Shown here: in pieces, positions 1 through 5,655 of the stretch | Layout: each line of letters begins with the position of its first letter | Numbering within the stretch: position 1 is the stretch's first letter | Source of the DNA: Clostridiales bacterium | GTDB lineage: Bacteria > Bacillota > Clostridia > Oscillospirales > Acutalibacteraceae | Assembly (NCBI GenBank): GCA_012511485.1 | Contig: JAAZFZ010000040.1 | Location: forward strand, 1-5,655 | DNA: 5,655 nucleotides | Direction: 5' to 3' | Notes under the pieces: model-generated | What the model was told of the DNA's origin: nothing | What the model saw: the letters and a program-made list of their open reading frames with translations, nothing else | Databases searched by the model: none | Translations under genes and position numbers: made by a program

Positions 1-2372
1 ATTATATTGACCCGATTATTATACTTCTCATAGTAGTGGTAAATGCAATAATAGGCGTGGTTCAGGAGAGCAGGGCGCAACATGCTATTGATGCGCTCAA
101 AAAGCTCTCTGCGCCGACTGCCCGTGTGCTGCGCGACTCAAAAATCATAAGCGTACCGACTCAAACGATAGTGACGGGAGATATTATAAAATTAAGCTCC
201 GGCGACTATGTGCCTGCCGATGCCAGAATAATAGAATGTAACGGGCTGAAAACACAAGAAAGCGCACTGACAGGCGAATCAATGCCATGCAAAAAGACTG
301 CCGACGCCGTTCTTCCCGAAAAATGTGTGCTCGCAGAGCGAAAGAATATGCTCTATTCCTCCACAATTGTGCTAACGGGCAATGCCACCGCAGTTGTGAC
401 GCAAACAGGGATGAACACTCAAATCGGCAGGATTGCAAGCCTTCTCAACAGTGAGCAGGCTCCCCAGACTCCCCTGCAAATCCGCCTTGCGAAGGTCGGC
501 AGGATACTGGGTATCGGAGCTGTTCTTATATGTGCGGTGATATTTTTAATCGGGCTACTCAGGAGCGTTTCTCTGCTTGACAGCTTCATGCTCTCCGTTA
601 GCCTTGCGGTTGCGGCAATACCGGAGGGTCTGCCCGCCATTGTAACGGTTGTGCTATCCATAGGCGTTGAGCGCATGGCAAAGAGCAATGCGATTATCAG
701 GCTTCTGCCGGCAGTCGAAACCCTTGGGGCGGCGACGGTAATCTGCTCCGACAAGACCGGAACTCTCACTCAAAATATTATGACCGTAACTCAGTTAAGA
801 AACTCGCAGGGTGTAATAGCCTTTGAAAACCCTGCCGCCAAAAATATGCTCTCTCTTGCCGCTCTCTGCTGCAATTCAACTCTCATAGGCAAAAAGTCAA
901 AGGCAAGGGCAGCAGGTGACCCAACGGAAAATGCAATTGTTCTTGCCGCCCACAGCGCAGGGATAGAAATAAATGAGCAAAGGGAGCAATACTCCAGAGT
1001 CTTTGAAATTCCCTTTGATTCGCAGCGCAAGCTGATGACAACCGTACATAGATTCCCTTCGGTTTTCAGACAAATCACAAAGGGTGCGCCCGATATTCTT
1101 CTTTCCTGCTGTGACAGAGTGCTGGTAGGCGGTGCCCAGATGCCCTTATCACAGACAAAGAGGATGCAGCTCATGGCTCAGAATGACGAGATGGCAGCCG
1201 AAGGCCTGAGAGTCTTAGCCGTAGCATACAGGGATATCTACTCGGCAGATATGGCAAAGGAAAGTGCATTGGTGTTCTGCGGGCTTATCGGGATGTCTGA
1301 CCCGCCCCGTCCCGAGGCTCAAGGAGCTGTGAGCATCTGCAAGCAGGCGGGTATTACGCCCGTCATGATTACCGGTGACCATATTGTCACGGCAAACACA
1401 ATAGCCTCTAAGCTTGGCATACTCGAAGAGGGCACAATATCCATGACAGGTGATGAGCTTGATAATTTGTCTGCAAAGGAGCTTGCGGAAAAAATCAAAG
1501 ATTGCAGAGTTTTTGCACGGGTAACGCCTGAGCACAAGGTCAGGATAGTCAAGGCTTTCAGGGAAAGCAACGAAGTTGTGGCCATGACGGGTGACGGGGT
1601 CAACGATGCACCTGCACTCAAGGCTGCGGACATTGGCTGTGCCATGGGCAAAAGCGGAACAGATGTTGCAAAGGGTGCAGCGGAAATGATTCTGACCGAT
1701 GATAACTTCGCAACTATAGTCAAGGCCGTGGCTCAGGGCAGAGGCATTTACGAGAATATCAAAAAAGCCGTCCACTTCCTTTTAAGCTGCAATGTGGGCG
1801 AAATCCTTGTTATTTTCATAGCTTCTGTTCTCGGAATGCCCTCGCCACTATTGCCTATTCAGCTTTTGTGGGTTAACCTTGTCACGGACTCCCTGCCTGC
1901 CATAGCACTCGGTTTTGAACAGATAGACAGCGACATAATGAAAAGAAAGCCCATTAGCGCAAAGCGGAGCTTTTTTGCTGACGGGATGGGTTACGATATC
2001 GGGCTTGAGGGCTTTATGGTGGGTGCAATCACCCTGCTTGCGTTTGTGCTTGGCTGCAATGCATTCGGTCAAGCAAGCAGCGTTGCATTGGGTAGGACAA
2101 TGGCCTTTTCCACTCTCAGCTTCAGTGAGCTTGTTCATGCGCAAAGCATGAGGTCCTCACACTCCATTTTTTCAATCGGGCTTTTTTCAAATAAGCGTAT
2201 GGTATTGTCAACAATTATTTGTGCTTTGATGCAGATACTCGTTATGACAATAGCTCCCCTTGCAGTGCTTTTTAATGTCGTTCCCATGAATCTAATTGAG
2301 TGCCTTGCCGTCATAGGGCTTTCCTTAGTGCCGCTGATAGTGCTTGAAAACGAAAAGATGTTTAAAAGGTAA
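1..2372 (+). CDS. Type II Ca2+-transporting P-type ATPase (SERCA/PMR1-like), 5' end missing
   Basis: Membrane pump that uses ATP to move Ca2+ (probably outward) across the cytoplasmic membrane. The frame is open from base 3 to the TAA at 2370-2372, giving 789 visible codons; the GTG at 36 lies inside transmembrane helix M2 and is not the start. About 90-100 residues (N-terminal domain, M1) lie outside the window. Motifs seen: TGES of the actuator domain (270-281), PEGLP in M4 (621-635), DKTGTLT with the phosphorylated Asp (codon 750-752), KGAPD of the nucleotide domain (1080-1094), and TGDGVNDAP of the hinge (1587-1613). M5 has NVGE (1791-1802) and M6 has NLVTD (1875-1889). Further hydrophobic helices run to the C terminus, giving the expected M5-M10 block. 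The M4 Glu, M5 Asn/Glu, M6 Asn/Thr/Asp and an M8 Glu (2127-2129) match the Ca2+ ligands of SERCA, which favours Ca2+ over Na+/K+ or Mn2+. Class is very secure; ion specificity is inferred. No frameshift seen. Confidence 0.95.
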   Translation, partial: YIDPIIILLIVVVNAIIGVVQESRAQHAIDALKKLSAPTARVLRDSKIISVPTQTIVTGDIIKLSSGDYVPADARIIECNGLKTQESALTGESMPCKKTADAVLPEKCVLAERKNMLYSSTIVLTGNATAVVTQTGMNTQIGRIASLLNSEQAPQTPLQIRLAKVGRILGIGAVLICAVIFLIGLLRSVSLLDSFMLSVSLAVAAIPEGLPAIVTVVLSIGVERMAKSNAIIRLLPAVETLGAATVICSDKTGTLTQNIMTVTQLRNSQGVIAFENPAAKNMLSLAALCCNSTLIGKKSKARAAGDPTENAIVLAAHSAGIEINEQREQYSRVFEIPFDSQRKLMTTVHRFPSVFRQITKGAPDILLSCCDRVLVGGAQMPLSQTKRMQLMAQNDEMAAEGLRVLAVAYRDIYSADMAKESALVFCGLIGMSDPPRPEAQGAVSICKQAGITPVMITGDHIVTANTIASKLGILEEGTISMTGDELDNLSAKELAEKIKDCRVFARVTPEHKVRIVKAFRESNEVVAMTGDGVNDAPALKAADIGCAMGKSGTDVAKGAAEMILTDDNFATIVKAVAQGRGIYENIKKAVHFLLSCNVGEILVIFIASVLGMPSPLLPIQLLWVNLVTDSLPAIALGFEQIDSDIMKRKPISAKRSFFADGMGYDIGLEGFMVGAITLLAFVLGCNAFGQASSVALGRTMAFSTLSFSELVHAQSMRSSHSIFSIGLFSNKRMVLSTIICALMQILVMTIAPLAVLFNVVPMNLIECLAVIGLSLVPLIVLENEKMFKR

Positions 2373-2412
2373 CAGCATTACCCAAATGTCATCATGGACT
2401 TAAGAAAAAAAT

Positions 2413-2449
2413 AAATGCAGGAGACGGTGAGACCGTTCCCTGCATTTTT
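2413..2449. terminator. Bidirectional intrinsic terminator between convergent genes
   Basis: The left arm 2413-2428 pairs with 2432-2447 around a 3-base loop (GAG). This makes a 16-position stem with one A-C mismatch (2422/2438) and one G-T wobble (2423/2437). On the + strand it is followed by a T-run (2445-2449) and a second T-run near 2457-2463. On the - strand the flanking A-run (2405-2411) becomes a T-run. It sits 40 bases after the ATPase stop and 43 bases after the AGPS-like gene stop, so it can serve both transcripts. This hairpin accounts for most of the 2373-2490 gap; nothing else is visible there. Confidence 0.9.
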
Positions 2450-2490
2450 ATATCAGTTTTTTTCATCTGACCAAAGCTTTGCCTGAACAC

Positions 2491-4233
2491 TTATTTATCG
2501 GCAGGTTCAATGAGCCTTCTCTTTTCGTCATCCTTGAGGTCAAGCCCGATTGTTCCGCCGGGGTTCATGTTGAAGTCCGGGTCAAAGTAGTCCTTAAGCA
2601 CTCTGAAAACACCGTACTCCTTTTCACCGATATAACCCTCAAGCCACGGCGCAAACATCTTGCCTATGCCGTGATGGTGGCTTATGGCTGCACCTGACTT
2701 TTGGATAGCATCGAGTATGCTTGTATGGTACTCCTTGAAGGCGGCGGCATCGTTCATCCTTGTTATGAAGATGAAATAAAGGTTTGCTCCCTGCGGGTAG
2801 CAATGGGACATATGCGTCGTTACAATTGTGTTGGGCAACCTGTGGCAGACCTCCCTGACATCACGATGCACCTGCGCCATGTTGGACCAATTGACGGAAC
2901 ACTCAAGAGTATCGGTAGTTACGCCGAAATCCATCAATGCATCCCTGAGGTATGGGTCGGTAAAACGCCCCTTCTCCCAGCTCTTTGTCACAAAGGAGGT
3001 AAGGCTCATGCCACCGTGCTGCTTTGCTATTCTTTTCATATTCTTTGCAACATTTTTAGAAAAGCCCTTTTCGCCGTCCGTGAATCCGAGGAACAGGCAC
3101 CTCTCCATATCCTTATAGCCCCTGATATCAAAAAGCCTGTGCAGCGGCGTTTCATCAACATTATATAAATGCAGCATAAGGCTCGTTTCTTCGGGGTCCG
3201 AAAGTCGGAAAACAGATGAATAACCGGACTCGCACTGCATCATTTCCCTTGCGGCTTTCTGTGCCGTTTCCCAATCCTTGAAAATGAATGAAAAGCGCTT
3301 CCTGTTTTCGGGCATCCAGCGAAAAACCTTTAAAGTCACCTCGGTAAGAATACCGAAGGTACCCTCGCTGCCCATCATTATCTGGTTTAAGTCGGGGCCT
3401 GTTGCCTCCCTCGGGTAGTGGGTGGTTTTTATTGTGCCAATCGGGGTAGCATATTTTTGTGAGAGCACGATATCCGCTATTGTGCCATAATAAGTGCTGT
3501 TCTGCCCCGCTCCCCTTGTGACTACCCAACCGCCGACACTGCTGTATTCAAATGACTGTGGGAAATGCCCGCAGGTATAGGCTCGCTTTGCACCGAATAG
3601 CTTTGGAGCGTTCTGCAAGGTTTCCTCAAGCTTAGGGCCGGACATACCTGTCTGGACAGTTATTGTCTGGTCAATTTCATTGAAATCAAGAACCTTGTTA
3701 TAGCGAAGCCGCATATCGAGGGTTACTCCGCCCAAAACCGGCTCGACACCCCTTGTAACACTGCTGCCGCCGCCATAAACATAGAGCGGAATTTTATTCT
3801 CGGTGCAGTATGCTACTATTCTTTCAATCTGCTCAGCCGTGTCGGGATAGACGACAAGGTCGGGCAGGCTGTCAAACTGCCTTTGCCTGATTCTCAGCAG
3901 GTCAAAGGCCGTGCTCCCATATGCAACGGCAAGGCGGTCATAATCGCTCGTTGAAACGAATTCATCGCCGACAATCTCCTTAAAGGCGTTGATATGACTC
4001 TGCTCCATCTTAGGAGGGGATGACAGCTCAACCTTATCCCAGCCGATATCGCCGTCATACTGCTTGAAATCATCATCGGTCATGTTGAATTTTTCTTTCA
4101 TGAGCTTATACAATGATTCCTTGGGATATTTGACAAACTCCGGGTCGCCCCAACGGAAAATCGAGCGGTAGCTGCCCTTGGGAGCAGGCTCCTTTATCCA
4201 TTTCGGTTCAAAGCCGGTATAAGGCTTGCTCAT
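2491..4233 (-). CDS. FAD-binding oxidase, alkyl-dihydroxyacetonephosphate synthase (AGPS)-like
   Basis: Flavoprotein of the vanillyl-alcohol-oxidase/PCMH fold (FAD_binding_4 plus C-terminal FAD-oxidase domain), 580 residues. In order, numbered from the chosen Met: an N-terminal segment with an RWGDP motif (about 27-31) resembling the AGPS N-terminal WG motif; a PDLVVYP start of the FAD domain (124-130); GGGSSVTRG (154-162); SSVGGWVVTRGAG (231-243); GPDLNQIMMGSEGTFGILTE (279-298); YLRD (428-431); and SHHHGIGK (518-525). Arg430, Tyr486 and His519-521 line up with the Arg515, Tyr578 and His615-617 I recall for mammalian AGPS, which swaps the acyl chain of acyl-DHAP for a fatty alcohol to make ether lipids. 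No signal peptide or membrane helix is evident. Start: ATG at 4233 is 8 bases from an AGGAG (4242-4246); an in-frame ATG at 4239 is only 2 bases away and less likely. It is the last gene of the operon, 14 bases after the DUF1667 gene. Flavoprotein class is secure. The true substrate is open: many bacterial relatives are 2-hydroxyacid or other alcohol dehydrogenases. Confidence 0.9.
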   Translation of the reverse strand: MSKPYTGFEPKWIKEPAPKGSYRSIFRWGDPEFVKYPKESLYKLMKEKFNMTDDDFKQYDGDIGWDKVELSSPPKMEQSHINAFKEIVGDEFVSTSDYDRLAVAYGSTAFDLLRIRQRQFDSLPDLVVYPDTAEQIERIVAYCTENKIPLYVYGGGSSVTRGVEPVLGGVTLDMRLRYNKVLDFNEIDQTITVQTGMSGPKLEETLQNAPKLFGAKRAYTCGHFPQSFEYSSVGGWVVTRGAGQNSTYYGTIADIVLSQKYATPIGTIKTTHYPREATGPDLNQIMMGSEGTFGILTEVTLKVFRWMPENRKRFSFIFKDWETAQKAAREMMQCESGYSSVFRLSDPEETSLMLHLYNVDETPLHRLFDIRGYKDMERCLFLGFTDGEKGFSKNVAKNMKRIAKQHGGMSLTSFVTKSWEKGRFTDPYLRDALMDFGVTTDTLECSVNWSNMAQVHRDVREVCHRLPNTIVTTHMSHCYPQGANLYFIFITRMNDAAAFKEYHTSILDAIQKSGAAISHHHGIGKMFAPWLEGYIGEKEYGVFRVLKDYFDPDFNMNPGGTIGLDLKDDEKRRLIEPADK

Positions 4234-4241
4234 ATTCATCT

Positions 4242-4246
4242 CTCCT
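4242..4246 (-). promoter_or_regulatory. Ribosome binding site deciding the start of the AGPS-like gene
   Basis: The - strand reads AAAAGGAGAGATGAATATGAG. AGGAG is 2 bases from the first ATG (4239) and 8 bases from the second (4233). Normal Shine-Dalgarno spacing favours the second, so the protein probably begins MSKPYTGF. The upstream gene's TAA (4248-4250) directly abuts this site. Confidence 0.75.
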
Positions 4247-4247
4247 T

Positions 4248-4640
4248 TTAAACTGATTTTTTCTCGGCATAGAGTGAGTATTCAGCTGTTTTGAGTATAT
4301 CACTGGTTGCTATTACATCAACACCAAGACCAAGGACATTTTTAATTACTGCCTCGCCCCTGCCTATTTTGGTTTTGACAACCACCTTATTTATTTCGCC
4401 CATGACATCAAAAATTCTGCTTTTCGGAATATCTGCAGAAAGCCTGACAGGCAGCACCGGTACATCCTCAAACACCGTTCTGACAGTAGAGCAAATTGTC
4501 CTTTTCGGGTTCGTTATCTCGGCAATGGCAAAGGCCTCGCCTCTTTTGCAGCTGTTGCCCGTGACATTTATTTTTTCGCCCTCACGGGTCACATTCAATG
4601 TGCAGCCCTTGGGGCAGACAATGCAAACAAAGCTGCTCAT
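4248..4640 (-). CDS. DUF1667 family four-cysteine protein (probable Fe-S or metal-binding subunit)
   Basis: Small protein of 130 residues matching my memory of the DUF1667 family. Near its N terminus are Cys6, Cys9 and Cys13 (CIVCPKGC), then Cys31 in GNSCKRG, a C-x2-C-x3-C-x17-C pattern; Cys50 follows in a region rich in Thr, Arg and Val (KRTICSTVRTV). The pattern resembles the N-terminal [4Fe-4S] ligands of molybdopterin oxidoreductases, but no catalytic domain follows, so an electron-transfer or assembly role is inferred rather than shown. The C-terminal half (about 70-130) is a small mixed-fold domain with a VLGLGVDVIATSDI stretch. The ATG overlaps the TGA of the upstream oxidoreductase gene (ATGA), with AGGAGG 7 bases before it, so translation is probably coupled. 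In known operons this family usually follows a GlpA/GlpB-like flavoprotein pair, so it likely partners with the gene before it. Biochemical function is not established. Confidence 0.85.
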   Translation of the reverse strand: MSSFVCIVCPKGCTLNVTREGEKINVTGNSCKRGEAFAIAEITNPKRTICSTVRTVFEDVPVLPVRLSADIPKSRIFDVMGEINKVVVKTKIGRGEAVIKNVLGLGVDVIATSDILKTAEYSLYAEKKSV

Positions 4641-5655
4641 GCTGTTCCCTCCTCTATATCAAATGAAACCTGAGAGCTTTTTGAAAGATTATATTTATTG
4701 AAATCAACCATAAGCCTCTCCATCTCAGGGGGGCGCAGAAAAGCATATTTCTTTTCAAACACCTTTTGACCGTCAACGGTAAGGGTGAGCCTGCAGTTGT
4801 TGATAACATCCCTGCTCCTGAAATACATTACGGTCTGCTTATTTTCGCTCTTTAAATCCAGCTGCTGAGGGACAAGGCAGAGCAGACCCTTGCCTGAATC
4901 TATTTCAATCAATTCTCTGCTTTGCCCGCTGTATCTGGCAGCCGAACTGCCTGCAAGCTCTCCGCTTTCGGAAACATAGTCAACAAGGTCGTTGACATTG
5001 AGGGCATTCCCGCACGAAAAAACACCTTCAACGCTTGTCATAAGGTTTGCGTCGCAGACAGGGCCCTTCGTTTTGGGGTCAAGCCGAACATTCAGGCTTT
5101 CGGCAAGCTCATTTTCGGGGATAAGCCCGACGGAAAGAATCAGTGCGTCACATTCGACGATTTTGCCTGTGTTTTCAATCGGCTTTATGTTTTCATCAAC
5201 CTGTGATATCTCAACGGCAGTCAGGCGGTCATCACCGAAAACCCTTGTTACCGTGTGAGAAAGGTACAAAGGAATATTATAGTCGTTAAGGCACTGATGA
5301 ATGTTTCTTGTCAGCCCCGAAGGGGTCGGCTTTGCTTCATATACACCGACAACCTGCGCACCCTCGAGCGTCAAACGGCGTGCCATAATAAGCCCGATGT
5401 CGCCGCTGCCGAGAATAACGCATTTTTTTGTCGGCATCTGCCCGAGCAGATTTGTGAAATGCTGAGCAGTGCCTGCCGTGAAAATTCCCGCCGGGCGAGT
5501 GCCGTGAATAAATACCTGCTTTGCAGTGCGTTCACGGCAACCCGTCGCAAGGATTATAGATGCGGCCTTGATATTATCTACCCCATTCCTATTAACCACT
5601 TTTATATCAAAGCCGTTATCAGCTTTTTTAATCTGAGTAACAAAGGTCAGAGTTA
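4637..5655 (-). CDS. FAD/NAD(P)-dependent oxidoreductase (Pyr_redox_2 type), 5' end missing
   Basis: C-terminal 338 residues of a flavin oxidoreductase running off the right edge. The frame has no stop up to base 5655, and the GTG at 5599 is an internal Val, not the start. About 80-100 N-terminal residues, including the first GxGxxG FAD motif, lie outside. Visible: ILATGCRER (ATG motif next to the FAD, just after the GTG codon); a central NAD(P)-binding Rossmann motif GSGDIG (codons 5393-5410); LSVGLIPENEL; and a second FAD motif VFSCGNALNVNDLVDYVSESGELAG. After this comes a tail of about 90 residues ending in a RPPEME stretch and a basic, beta-rich region. There is no CxxC redox disulfide of the thioredoxin-reductase type. 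This layout is that of the oxidoreductase next to GlpA-like glycerol-3-phosphate dehydrogenase and DUF1667 in several anaerobes. It ends in TGA overlapping the next ATG. Fold is secure; substrate and exact partner (GlpA-like or other) are not visible. No promoter is in the window, so regulation is unknown. Confidence 0.9.
   Translation of the reverse strand, partial: TLTFVTQIKKADNGFDIKVVNRNGVDNIKAASIILATGCRERTAKQVFIHGTRPAGIFTAGTAQHFTNLLGQMPTKKCVILGSGDIGLIMARRLTLEGAQVVGVYEAKPTPSGLTRNIHQCLNDYNIPLYLSHTVTRVFGDDRLTAVEISQVDENIKPIENTGKIVECDALILSVGLIPENELAESLNVRLDPKTKGPVCDANLMTSVEGVFSCGNALNVNDLVDYVSESGELAGSSAARYSGQSRELIEIDSGKGLLCLVPQQLDLKSENKQTVMYFRSRDVINNCRLTLTVDGQKVFEKKYAFLRPPEMERLMVDFNKYNLSKSSQVSFDIEEGTA
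4648..4653 (-). promoter_or_regulatory. Ribosome binding site of the DUF1667 gene
   Basis: AGGAGG lies 7 bases upstream of the ATG at 4640, within the last codons of the oxidoreductase gene. It supports the ATGA-overlap start at 4640. Confidence 0.8.

Noticed and set aside
36..38. GTG as the start of the P-type ATPase
   Set aside because: In-frame codons from base 3 already encode transmembrane helix M2 residues typical of the family, so the gene begins outside the window.
1215..1775. 186-codon reading frame on the - strand
   Set aside because: Lies antisense to the highly conserved ATPase P-domain; its translation is Cys/His-rich with no recognisable domain and no ribosome binding site was noted.
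2701..3168. 155-codon reading frame on the + strand
   Set aside because: Antisense to the conserved C-terminal domain of the AGPS-like gene, with no recognisable protein features.
4922..5258. Short + strand reading frames opposite the oxidoreductase
   Set aside because: They are shadows of a clear conserved flavoprotein on the other strand.
5597..5599. GTG as the start of the flavin oxidoreductase
   Set aside because: The frame stays open to the right edge with beta-strand-like residues expected before the ATG motif, and the first FAD motif is missing; the true start lies beyond 5655.
1..5655. Mobile element, CRISPR array, tRNA/rRNA or novel defence system
   Set aside because: No direct-repeat array, transposase, terminal inverted repeats or RNA gene was seen; apart from the terminator gap the window is filled by conserved metabolic and transport genes.

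Overview
The window looks like chromosomal DNA from an anaerobic Firmicute, probably a gut Clostridia/Oscillospiraceae-type bacterium. This rests on gene content (SERCA-like P-type ATPase, DUF1667 protein, flavin oxidoreductase operon), strong AGGAG ribosome binding sites, moderate GC and tight gene packing. The lineage is inferred from protein style only; no marker gene is present.

Layout: the left 2.4 kb (+ strand) is one large gene cut by the left edge, a type II (SERCA/PMR1-like) Ca2+-transporting P-type ATPase. It ends at 2372. A 118-base gap follows (2373-2490) with a strong hairpin flanked by A- and T-runs, which can terminate transcription from both sides. The rest of the window (2491-5655, - strand) is a compact operon transcribed right to left. 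Its order is an FAD/NAD(P) pyridine-nucleotide-type oxidoreductase (cut by the right edge), a small four-cysteine DUF1667 protein (4-base ATGA overlap), and a large FAD-binding protein closely resembling alkyl-dihydroxyacetonephosphate synthase (AGPS). No RNA gene, mobile element or CRISPR array is visible.

How the genes may work together: the oxidoreductase plus DUF1667 pair is, as I recall it, found in glycerol / glycerol-3-phosphate oxidation operons of Thermotogae and Clostridia, next to GlpA-like dehydrogenases. Here the pair is coupled to an AGPS-like enzyme that keeps the Arg, Tyr and His-His-His positions used by eukaryotic AGPS. The operon therefore either oxidises a glycerol-phosphate-type substrate through several flavins and a metal or Fe-S centre, or links glycerol-3-phosphate/DHAP chemistry to ether-lipid formation. 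The second idea is the most interesting hypothesis in the window and is inference. The Ca2+ ATPase is convergent with the operon and probably functionally unrelated.
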